The notes below the pieces were generated by a model. The model was not told the origin of the DNA. It worked only from the letters and a program-made list of their open reading frames with translations, and ran no database searches. Of a stretch of 64,000 bases of DNA, positions 56,706 through 64,000 are shown one piece after another. This DNA is from Saccharomyces mikatae IFO 1815. Its lineage: Eukaryota > Ascomycota > Saccharomycetes > Saccharomycetales > Saccharomycetaceae. The DNA lies in NCBI RefSeq assembly GCF_947241705.1, contig NC_079270.1:310001-374000 (forward strand), in the 5' to 3' direction. The position numbers and the translations under genes were made by a program. The stretch's first letter is position 1, and every line of letters begins with the position of its first letter.

Positions 56706-57383
56706 ATGGTAACATCATCGATAACTGAAGAACACACTATAGCAGTAAACTTGACTAGCGATGTGAAGAAGGCTTCGAAAACGTTGTTCAAGGCATTTGA
56801 AAAATCATATGCCAATGACTACTTAATGAAAAAGTTCTTCCATATCCCAATTACAGAAAAAGTTTCAAGAGAAAGAATAAATGCAATGATACATTACTAC
56901 ACGACGTGCTACCATGACCTGAACGGAGAAATTGCTGAGGCAAATGACTTCGATGCAGTGGCAATATGGAGCCGCCCTGGACACCACTTGCCTGCCACGC
57001 TATCTGACGACGAATCCTTCAATAAGATTTTCTTTGACGACTTGACTGCAAGGAAACACGAAGTCATGCCTCGAGGAATGGACTATTACTATCTTTACGC
57101 CATTGGGAAAGATCCCAGCCACCCCGAAATTAGGGGCTCAGTTAGAAAAATATTCGAGGAATACAAACTTAAAGCAGACAAGGCCAATTGTGCTCTTGCT
57201 CTCGAGGCTATTTCAGAACATGCGAAGTCTGTCTACGAATATTTTGGTTTCAGGACCTATCTAGCGTTTCAGTTCGGTGCTGGGGAGGTGAATTCCAGAG
57301 GCGAACCGGATTCACAGGGAGAAGGGTTCACGGCCTACTTGATGCTATATCACAAAGACGCAGATACCATCTTTCACGCTTGA
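56706..57383 (+). CDS. YOR012W: GNAT-like protein of unknown function (full-length YOR012W homologue)
   Basis: A complete 225-residue frame sits at the S. cerevisiae YOR012W locus between AUS1 and RTS1. I recall YOR012W there as only about 137 residues and its whole-genome-duplication paralogue YDR391C as about 232, so this copy is close to the ancestral length. The layout resembles a GNAT acetyltransferase: an N-terminal helical part, a WSRPGHH strand region near 88-94, a long acidic/aromatic middle, motif-A-like YYLYAIGKDPSHPEIRGSVR (128-147), and motif-B-like ALALEAISEHAKSVYEYFGF (163-182). The fold assignment is inference and no substrate is proposed. The symbol rests on synteny. Confidence 0.8.
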   Translation: MVTSSITEEHTIAVNLTSDVKKASKTLFKAFEKSYANDYLMKKFFHIPITEKVSRERINAMIHYYTTCYHDLNGEIAEANDFDAVAIWSRPGHHLPATLSDDESFNKIFFDDLTARKHEVMPRGMDYYYLYAIGKDPSHPEIRGSVRKIFEEYKLKADKANCALALEAISEHAKSVYEYFGFRTYLAFQFGAGEVNSRGEPDSQGEGFTAYLMLYHKDADTIFHA

Positions 57384-57827
57384 TTTCCCTTTGGACTTTT
57401 ATAGACTTTTTTGTGTATGTTCGAAGAACCATATAATAACAATAAATCAACAACGGGCTTTTTCACCGGGTCACAGCCCCCTATCCCGGCTGGCGAGGAA
57501 GAGAAAAAAAGTATCAGAGAGTTGCTTATTACTAAATGTATGAAACTACTCTTGTTTCTTGCTTCAATTGGTAATTATTTCGGTACATCTCGTCACTTCA
57601 TTGACAATTTTTTCGTTTCATATATAAACCATCACCACCGTGAATAGTTTCGGTTGCATTTCTTCCTTCCCCCCTCAATTTTGCTTTTTCCTTCTCTGTT
57701 GTTAGATAATAATATAAACCGTTTTCCCCATAAACCGTCTTTCAGCTAGCTTTTTTTGTTTTGTATAAAAGTTGTACTTAGTAGAGACCCATAAGCACGT
57801 GCTATTTTCAAACGATCGCTGCTCAAT
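57384..57827. other. RTS1 promoter region
   Basis: About 444 bp between two plus-strand genes. Holds a GC-rich stretch near 57450-57500 with a CCCCCT stress-element-like core near 57476-57481, and pyrimidine-rich DNA near 57655-57700. A 78-codon frame at 57411-57647 is not supported. Confidence 0.45.
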
Positions 57828-60104
57828 ATGATGCGTGGTTTCAAGCAAAGATTGATAAAGAAGACCACCGGGTCTTCTTCTTCTTCAAGCAGCAAAAAGA
57901 AGGACAAAGAAAAAGAAAAAGAGAAGGCTTCCGCTGCCTCATCCACATCAAAAAAACCAACTTCATCTAATAGTTCTCCTCACGGTACTACTCACAGTAA
58001 TACTACCAGCGGCACTGGATCAAAGTCTACGACTGAAAGGGGCAAGGTATCAGGCAGCGTTTCCTCCCAAGGGAAGCATCATAGTAGCTCTACTTCAAAA
58101 ACGAAAACAACCACAACACCTGCTTCCAGCAGCAGTAGTAGTAGAAGCTCAAGTGTCAGTCGTTCCGGTTCAAGTTCCACAAAGAAAACAAGTTCAAGAA
58201 AAGGGCAAGAACAGGCTAAACAATCACAGCAGCCACCACAAATTCAGAAACAAGAATCCTCTTCATCTTCTACCGCTGTTAGGAATTCTACGCCAGTACT
58301 TACTGTTACCAAGGACGATAAAAGTACACAAGGCGAAGACCATGCCCATCCTTCCTTACTAGGTGCGGCGTCTGCTGTTCCATCATCTCCCATTTCGAGT
58401 GCTACAGGAACAGTAGTCTCTTCGGACGTAGAAAACGCTATAAGTAACAATAACAATATGAATCCCAATAGTGGTAATGCTCAGGATGTGAATCACTCTT
58501 CTTCACAAAGTATTGACATTCCGAGATCATCTCACTCATTTGAAAGGTTACCAACACCTACAAAACTTAATCCCGATACAGATTTGGAGTTAATTAAGAC
58601 TCCTCAACGTCATTCTTCGTCTAGGTTTGAACCCTCTAGATATACGCCATTGACAAAATTGCCAAATTTCAATGAGGTTTCTCCTGAAGAAAGAATTCCC
58701 TTATTCATTGCTAAAGTTGACCAATGTAATACTATGTTTGACTTTAATGATCCAAGTTTCGACATTCAAGGTAAAGAAATCAAAAGAAGCACTTTAGATG
58801 AGCTAATAGAATTTCTTGTGACAAATAGATTTACTTATACGAATGAGATGTACGCTCATGTGGTAAACATGTTTAAAGTCAATTTATTCAGACCGATTCC
58901 ACCACCAGTAAATCCGGTTGGCGATATTTATGACCCAGATGAAGACGAACCGGTTAACGAGTTAGCTTGGCCTCACATGCAAGCAGTTTATGAATTCTTC
59001 CTAAGATTTGTGGAAAGTCCTGATTTCAATCATCAAATCGCCAAACAGTACATTGATCAAGACTTCATTTTGAGGTTACTGGAATTGTTTGACAGCGAGG
59101 ACATCAGAGAGAGAGATTGCTTGAAAACGACATTACACAGGATATACGGGAAGTTTTTATCACTAAGAAGCTTTATTCGTAGGTCAATGAATAATATTTT
59201 TTTGCAGTTTATTTATGAAACTGAGAAATTTAACGGTGTGGCAGAACTTTTAGAAATATTGGGTTCAATAATTAATGGGTTTGCACTTCCACTAAAAGAA
59301 GAGCACAAAGTTTTCTTGGTGAGAATATTAATTCCATTACACAAAGTTCGTTGTTTATCATTATACCACCCGCAATTGGCATACTGTATTGTACAATTTC
59401 TCGAAAAAGATCCTCTATTAACTGAAGAGGTAGTTATGGGCTTATTGCGTTATTGGCCTAAAATAAATTCTACAAAGGAGATAATGTTTCTAAATGAAAT
59501 CGAGGATATATTTGAAGTGATTGAACCTTTGGAGTTCATTAAAGTCGAAGTGCCATTATTTGTTCAATTAGCGAAGTGTATTTCTTCTCCACATTTTCAA
59601 GTTGCAGAAAAAGTTTTAAGTTATTGGAATAATGAGTATTTCTTAAATTTATGTATCGAAAATGCCGAAGTCATTCTGCCTATTATATTTCCTGCATTAT
59701 ATGAACTAACATCCCAGTTAGAGCTAGATACTGCAAATGGTGAAGATAACATCTCGGACCCTTACATGCTTGTTGAGCAAGCTATTAATTCCGGTTCATG
59801 GAATAGGGCAATCCATGCAATGGCATTCAAAGCCTTGAAAATTTTTTTGGAAACCAATCCAGTATTGTACGAAAACTGTAATGCTTTGTACTTATCAAGT
59901 GTAAAAGAAACCCAGCAGCGTAAGGTACAACGTGAAGAAAACTGGAGCAAACTTGAAGAGTATGTAAAAAGCCTAAGAATTAACAACGACAAAGATCAAT
60001 ATACAGCTAAAAATCCTGAATTGAGAAACAATTTCAACATAGGAAATGAAAATGACACGTTAAATGAAGAGAATGAAAACGGTAGTGAAAATGAGATACA
60101 GTGA
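57828..60104 (+). CDS. RTS1: PP2A regulatory subunit Rts1 (B'/B56)
   Basis: A 758-residue B56-type regulatory subunit of protein phosphatase 2A (757 in S. cerevisiae). It directs PP2A to the bud neck, kinetochores and nucleus, where it controls septin dynamics, cell size and shugoshin-protected cohesion. The N-terminal about 240 residues are Ser/Thr/Lys-rich and disordered. The HEAT-like B56 domain covers about 245-690 and is highly conserved ([72 protein letters not shown]). The C-terminus is charged and Asn/Glu-rich. MMRGFKQR is the conserved start. Confidence 0.97.
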   Translation: MMRGFKQRLIKKTTGSSSSSSSKKKDKEKEKEKASAASSTSKKPTSSNSSPHGTTHSNTTSGTGSKSTTERGKVSGSVSSQGKHHSSSTSKTKTTTTPASSSSSSRSSSVSRSGSSSTKKTSSRKGQEQAKQSQQPPQIQKQESSSSSTAVRNSTPVLTVTKDDKSTQGEDHAHPSLLGAASAVPSSPISSATGTVVSSDVENAISNNNNMNPNSGNAQDVNHSSSQSIDIPRSSHSFERLPTPTKLNPDTDLELIKTPQRHSSSRFEPSRYTPLTKLPNFNEVSPEERIPLFIAKVDQCNTMFDFNDPSFDIQGKEIKRSTLDELIEFLVTNRFTYTNEMYAHVVNMFKVNLFRPIPPPVNPVGDIYDPDEDEPVNELAWPHMQAVYEFFLRFVESPDFNHQIAKQYIDQDFILRLLELFDSEDIRERDCLKTTLHRIYGKFLSLRSFIRRSMNNIFLQFIYETEKFNGVAELLEILGSIINGFALPLKEEHKVFLVRILIPLHKVRCLSLYHPQLAYCIVQFLEKDPLLTEEVVMGLLRYWPKINSTKEIMFLNEIEDIFEVIEPLEFIKVEVPLFVQLAKCISSPHFQVAEKVLSYWNNEYFLNLCIENAEVILPIIFPALYELTSQLELDTANGEDNISDPYMLVEQAINSGSWNRAIHAMAFKALKIFLETNPVLYENCNALYLSSVKETQQRKVQREENWSKLEEYVKSLRINNDKDQYTAKNPELRNNFNIGNENDTLNEENENGSENEIQ

Positions 60105-60608
60105 GCTTAAAACTAATCAAGAACGCTCGACAAACGAGGAAGTATGGAGCTTACCACATTTTGAAATTGAAGCAACATCCACAGAAACAAAAATTAGTAA
60201 TAAAAGGATTAATTTGACAAAAAAGCTAAATATAAGACCTCCAAATATTCGAATATGCCTATAACAGGGTTAAGTAAATTGAATGATGGCTTTATCGTGA
60301 GACTAGGACGATGGTCTTCATCATTATTCGAGTAACTTAAATTACCATCTCTTCATTCCATTCTTTTTTATACATTTTCCAAATATTTCTTCATTCTTCT
60401 TTCCGCTTGTCCTCTTCCTTCTCTATTTCTTTTATTTATTACTCACTTCAACATCTCTCGTATATTTGTCTCTCTATTCTTGGTTACCGAGAACTAAAAT
60501 ATTAGGGGACTTCATAAATAACTATATAACCAAAAAAGGATCATGATACAAAAAAAGAATGCTTCCCTTGATATAGTTTTTTAGCAATTATAGGCGCTCA
60601 AAAGCAGT
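60105..60608. other. Convergent 3' region RTS1/ERP4
   Basis: About 504 bp between converging genes, with pyrimidine-rich DNA near 60345-60480 on the plus strand. No supported gene is present. Confidence 0.5.
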
Positions 60609-61232
60609 CTATACGTAGTTTTTTTGGCGACTACTGAAGAAGAATTGAATAATTAAAGCCTGCACTATACTGATGCCTACCATCACCCCCATAATTAGTA
60701 ACGATAGCCACGTTAATCTTGACTCAGTAGAACTCACAGTATACATGTTTCTCCATTCTCTGGCTCTTAAATAATCCATTGTTTTTGTGATTTTATTAAG
60801 ATTCCTATCAATTTCTTCAATAGCGTTATTTGCGATGATATCCTCCTTCCTTTCATGAGAAGAACCGATTTCCTTCTCCTTTTCCAAGGTAATTTCGACT
60901 TTCTTTGGGGAAGTGCCGTAGTTATTATTTAAACAGAAGGTATACTTACCTACACCAAATGACTTCAGTAGGAAATCAGAGTGCTTCTTTTGTCTTTCAG
61001 TAACAATGACAGAGCCATCAGGGGCGGTTATATCGAAATCTATCTCGAAGTTCCCACCAGTTAAAACTTGGTAACTGACCACAAGCACATCTTCGTCAGA
61101 GGATAAGTCATAGTAGAGGCATTCTTTGGTAAAAGCAGGTAAAGATATTCCTACTGGAGCATAATTAGAGGAGAATGCATGCCCTAACAAAGATGAAGTA
61201 AGCAAAATTGTAACTAAAGTAAAAACACACAT
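60609..61232 (-). CDS. ERP4: p24-family cargo protein Erp4
   Basis: A 207-residue type I membrane protein, the same length as S. cerevisiae Erp4. It is a p24/emp24-GOLD protein that cycles between ER and Golgi in COPII vesicles. A signal peptide (about 1-20) is followed by the GOLD domain (KECLYYDLSSDEDVLVVSYQ, GGNFEIDFDITAPDG, CLNNNYG), a coiled coil (IEEIDRNLNKITKTMDYLRA) with the family REWRNMYTVSSTESRLTW motif, one membrane span and a short tail FFSSRQKNYV with paired aromatic residues. The frame is open 20 codons upstream; MCVFTLVTIL is chosen because it gives the known length and signal peptide. Cys replaces a basic residue at position 2. Confidence 0.95.
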   Translation of the reverse strand: MCVFTLVTILLTSSLLGHAFSSNYAPVGISLPAFTKECLYYDLSSDEDVLVVSYQVLTGGNFEIDFDITAPDGSVIVTERQKKHSDFLLKSFGVGKYTFCLNNNYGTSPKKVEITLEKEKEIGSSHERKEDIIANNAIEEIDRNLNKITKTMDYLRAREWRNMYTVSSTESRLTWLSLLIMGVMVGISIVQALIIQFFFSSRQKNYV

Positions 61233-61550
61233 AATTCCTAGCGGTGATTGAGAACGCATATTTATCAAAAAATAATTAAATAGCCCTGGCACAAATACTT
61301 GAAAAGAGCCGGGAATACGTTCTCAGTATAGAGGGGGGTTGTTCAAACAGAAAGCTTAGGTTTACAATCACGTATCCTTGAAGAATTCACATCAAAAAAA
61401 GAGAAATAGTGAAAAAAAGTAGCCCATAGTAAAGCGCGTTTCGTCAAATGCCGTTGGTTAACAAGAGACAAATATGTGAGAACGTAACATGAATGAGGCA
61501 CTAGCGAGAGCACGAAAAAGAGCAGCATTGTGCTTGATACCTTTATAGTT
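61233..61550. other. Divergent ERP4-PET127 promoter
   Basis: About 318 bp between divergent genes. No clear motif is recognised beyond short A-runs near 61394-61417. Confidence 0.45.
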
Positions 61551-64000
61551 ATGATGACGAATTTCTACAGCAGTAGATTTCTGTCTGCACCTCTTTCCAT
61601 TGAGGTTTACAGCATAGGTCGTGTCGCTAGGAGCTGTTATAGGCGATCGACTTACCACACGAGCGGTGCTTCCACAAATGCTACAAGTGAAAGAGAGACA
61701 CCTAACAAATTACATTCAGATTTACACAGTGCTTTAGAGATGGTAGATGAAATATACGACACAAATTCTACAGCAGAGGAGGCAAGAAACAAGGACAAGG
61801 AAGGTCGACAGAAATATACGGAAGAAATGGATAAAGCGATTAATCTACTGAAAACAAATATAAAGAAGGAGTATAGACATAATAGGTATTTGAAACACAC
61901 GGAGGAAAGAACATATCCTACTAGCAGGATACCTCCCACCAGCAGAACATATCCCAATAGTAGAACGTATCCCAATAACAGAACGTATCCCAATAACAGA
62001 ACGTATCCCAATAACAGAACGTATCCCAATAACAGAACGTATCCCAATAACAGAACGTATCCCAATAACAGAACGTATCCCAATAACAGAACGTATCCCA
62101 CTAGCAGAACGTATCCTACTAGCACTTCATACACTTTCCGGATCAATGTCCAAAAGATGAGACACGCATTGGTACCTTACAATCAAAGTGGGATTGAAGG
62201 ACACGACCAAAAGCCTCCTAGGATTGGCCATGGGTTGACCAGGGTGCTATACCAACCTTTATCGTTACAAAAACTGAGGGACAATAGAAGTAGAATGTAT
62301 AATTTCGATCCTGCTGTGGAGAATATTAATCCGGAGTATTTGGAGAGAAAAAGTGAAGAGGATGTACGTACTGATCATTCTGAGAGTAGACAATCCAAAC
62401 CAATTTTCATCACACCCCATAAAGATGAATCTCTATTAAAAGTCGCCAATTATCATAAAAAAAAGTATATATCTTCATCAAGCTCCATGACCTCAATACT
62501 TTCTCAGTTGCACTACCTTCTATCCAATTTTAGAAGGTTAAATATCATTGATTCTTCAATCTCTAAAAACTTCCCTCAAAAAAACTGCAATTATTCGGAA
62601 AGTGCATATTTCCCGTCAGCAGTTATTCTGAGAAAGAAGAAGAACGGTATTTGTTCTATTGATTCAGATAGAAGCCTAGATAGAGAAATAGTCTTATCCG
62701 TACTAGGACATTATCTTGAAGACTTCCTAACGGAAAAGCCTCCGACTAGTTCGAAAACTGAAAACTATCATTATTCTAGCATAGACGAGTTCATTGTGAG
62801 GTCTCAATTAGATGCATATGATCCAAATCTACCTGGAACCGGCGTCTTTGATCTAAAAACAAGAGCTGTTTCTGCCATTAGGTATGACCTATCGCATGTA
62901 GAGAATAACAACAATCGAACCGGCTATGAAATAGATAAGGTTTATGGAGAATTTGAATCTTTAGAAAGAGAATATTTCGAATTAATAAGGTCTGCACTTT
63001 TAAAATATTCTTTACAAGCCAGAATCGGCAAAATGGATGGTATTTTTGTTGCATACCACAATATCTCTAAAATGTTTGGATTCCAGTATCTACCTTTAGA
63101 TGAGTTAGATTACATAATCCACTCTTCATATAACAGCAGATTTGATAACTTGTTAGAGCAGAAGAACGAAATCACAAAAGGAATATATGGTGAGGAGGAC
63201 TACATTCTACACTATAACCGGGACGACAGAAAGATTGCTTGTTTAGTGGCTAATAGAGAATTTAAACTTTCTATGAAACTTTTTAGTAATATTCTGAAAC
63301 ACGTTGAGCAGTTACTGAACTCGAACAACACGAAGTGGGAAAAATGTAAAATAATGCTCAAAACTGAAGTTGAAGAAAAGCAGACTAAAAGTGGCCGCTT
63401 CTTCAACGAACCGGTGCTCAATATTGTAGCACTGCCGTTATCTTCAGGATATGAAGATAAATCACTGCTGGTAAAGGACACTTCAAACGAACAATTAGCT
63501 AATGAACTAAGAGGTCTCCGCTCATATAATGAAAATATTTTAGAAGAAAGCTTAAATTCCTTGGTTGGCTTCAAAGTAAACGTTAAGCATTTTTACCATC
63601 ATCATCCTAATACTACACATCTACCTGCTTTTGCTTCAAAGAAGAACGATCTTCTAGACGCTGAAGCCCGTGAATATATTTCTGGCATGATGAAGCGGGA
63701 CTGGTACAAAGATATACCGTCTACACAGACTCCAAACTTTTTTCACGCATCAGATGTTTCAACTTGGGAGGTGAATTCTACTTTCACCGATATCATCGAT
63801 AAACGAACTTTAAGGAGTTTATACTTAAAATATTTGGATGTCAAATTAAACGCATTAAAAAACCAAGTTATTACACGCCAGGAGCCCGATATATCCAAAA
63901 AGGATGAAATAATTAATCGAATCAAATTACTTCAAGCCCGCAGGGATCACCGTGAGAGTGGAAGTAACAAAAGACCATCTAATTTTGGCCCTACGCGACT
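61551..64000 (+). CDS. PET127: Mitochondrial RNA-processing protein Pet127 (3' truncated by window)
   Basis: An open frame from the ATG at 61551 runs without a stop to the window edge (816 codons and counting; about 800 residues in S. cerevisiae). Synteny next to ERP4 identifies PET127, a mitochondrial membrane-associated protein needed for 5' processing and turnover of mitochondrial mRNAs; the family has been placed in the PD-(D/E)XK nuclease superfamily. The N-terminus (MMTNFYSSRFLSAPLSIEV, then basic residues RSCYRRST) looks like a presequence. A 12-unit RTYPNN-type repeat lies at about residues 120-191. The later part includes FDLKTRAVSAIRYDLS near 441-456, with charged and hydrophobic residues expected of the nuclease-like core. 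Confidence 0.92.
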   Translation, partial: MMTNFYSSRFLSAPLSIEVYSIGRVARSCYRRSTYHTSGASTNATSERETPNKLHSDLHSALEMVDEIYDTNSTAEEARNKDKEGRQKYTEEMDKAINLLKTNIKKEYRHNRYLKHTEERTYPTSRIPPTSRTYPNSRTYPNNRTYPNNRTYPNNRTYPNNRTYPNNRTYPNNRTYPNNRTYPTSRTYPTSTSYTFRINVQKMRHALVPYNQSGIEGHDQKPPRIGHGLTRVLYQPLSLQKLRDNRSRMYNFDPAVENINPEYLERKSEEDVRTDHSESRQSKPIFITPHKDESLLKVANYHKKKYISSSSSMTSILSQLHYLLSNFRRLNIIDSSISKNFPQKNCNYSESAYFPSAVILRKKKNGICSIDSDRSLDREIVLSVLGHYLEDFLTEKPPTSSKTENYHYSSIDEFIVRSQLDAYDPNLPGTGVFDLKTRAVSAIRYDLSHVENNNNRTGYEIDKVYGEFESLEREYFELIRSALLKYSLQARIGKMDGIFVAYHNISKMFGFQYLPLDELDYIIHSSYNSRFDNLLEQKNEITKGIYGEEDYILHYNRDDRKIACLVANREFKLSMKLFSNILKHVEQLLNSNNTKWEKCKIMLKTEVEEKQTKSGRFFNEPVLNIVALPLSSGYEDKSLLVKDTSNEQLANELRGLRSYNENILEESLNSLVGFKVNVKHFYHHHPNTTHLPAFASKKNDLLDAEAREYISGMMKRDWYKDIPSTQTPNFFHASDVSTWEVNSTFTDIIDKRTLRSLYLKYLDVKLNALKNQVITRQEPDISKKDEIINRIKLLQARRDHRESGSNKRPSNFGPTR
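61908..62123 (+). repeat. 18-bp minisatellite in PET127 (12 units)
   Basis: Twelve in-frame 18-bp units encode RTYPTS, RIPPTS, RTYPNS, seven RTYPNN and two RTYPTS. The seven central units (AGAACGTATCCCAATAAC) are identical in DNA. The edge units are diverged, as expected for a tract that expands and contracts in its middle. Confidence 0.93.

Noticed and set aside
57411-57647. 78-codon frame between the YOR012W-like gene and RTS1
   Set aside because: Low-complexity product in the RTS1 promoter; no domain or signal. It may correspond to nothing more than promoter DNA.
61908-62123. CRISPR-like array
   Set aside because: Direct tandem 18-bp units without spacers, in-frame inside a nuclear yeast gene.
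61652-62146. 164-codon minus-strand frame with repeated GYVLLL
   Set aside because: Antisense image of the PET127 18-bp repeat.

Overview
This window is nuclear DNA of a budding yeast of the genus Saccharomyces. It covers the pericentromeric part of the chromosome that corresponds to S. cerevisiae chromosome XV, from the YOL014W locus on the left arm, across CEN15, to PET127 on the right arm. Gene order, orientation and protein lengths match that chromosome gene for gene. As far as I can recall the S. cerevisiae proteins, the faster-evolving ones here (HRD1, SIN3 N-terminus, YSP3 pro-region, CSI2) differ by roughly 10% or more, and the intergenic DNA differs heavily. I infer a non-cerevisiae species of the Saccharomyces clade (S. 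mikatae, S. jurei, S. kudriavzevii or S. arboricola are candidates) rather than S. cerevisiae itself. No protein-coding gene has a recognisable intron and no main gene is broken.

Left arm (1-27.9 kb). A small unknown gene (YOL014W-like) is followed by a retrotransposon-LTR cluster around an intron-containing tRNA-Pro gene: a delta remnant, a Ty3-type sigma LTR ending 16 bp before the tRNA, and a 382-bp tau-like LTR beyond it. Then come HRD1 (ER-associated degradation ligase), HTZ1 (histone H2A.Z), PLB3 (phospholipase B), RCL1 (18S rRNA processing), MDM12 (ERMES), COQ10 (ubiquinone-binding), CSI2 (cell-surface protein), TOP1 (topoisomerase I), RPB11 (RNA polymerase II), SIN3 (histone deacetylase scaffold), PFA4 (palmitoyltransferase), IZH2 (PAQR receptor) and PHO80 (cyclin).

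Centromere (27,928-28,043). A point centromere lies on the minus strand: CDEIII with the TTCCGAA core, an 82-bp CDEII that is about 90% A+T, and a palindromic CDEI. It stops about 134 bp before the RRP6 start codon.

Right arm (28.2-64 kb). RRP6 (nuclear exosome), ALG6 (N-glycan glucosyltransferase), YSP3 (subtilisin-like), UTP23 (SSU processome), DNL4 (DNA ligase IV), TSR3 (18S rRNA acp transferase), SGT2 (tail-anchored protein sorting), tRNA-Arg(ACG) with delta LTR sequences, SLG1/WSC1 (wall stress sensor), the convergent hypoxic mannoprotein pair TIR4/TIR2, AUS1 (sterol-uptake ABC transporter), tRNA-Thr(AGU) with another LTR composite, a full-length YOR012W-like gene, RTS1 (PP2A B' subunit), ERP4 (p24 protein) and PET127 (mitochondrial RNA processing, running off the end).

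Functional grouping. TIR4, TIR2 and AUS1 form a block of genes known in S. cerevisiae to work in anaerobic/hypoxic growth (wall remodelling and sterol import); TIR2 has a Rox1-type operator. RCL1, UTP23 and TSR3 are ribosome-biogenesis genes and carry PAC/RRPE-like promoter motifs. No new multi-gene system is evident. The most interesting items are the intact full-length YOR012W-like gene, codon-phased repeats in PET127, TIR4, TIR2 and SIN3, the LTR composites beside tRNA genes, and the centromere that abuts the RRP6 promoter.
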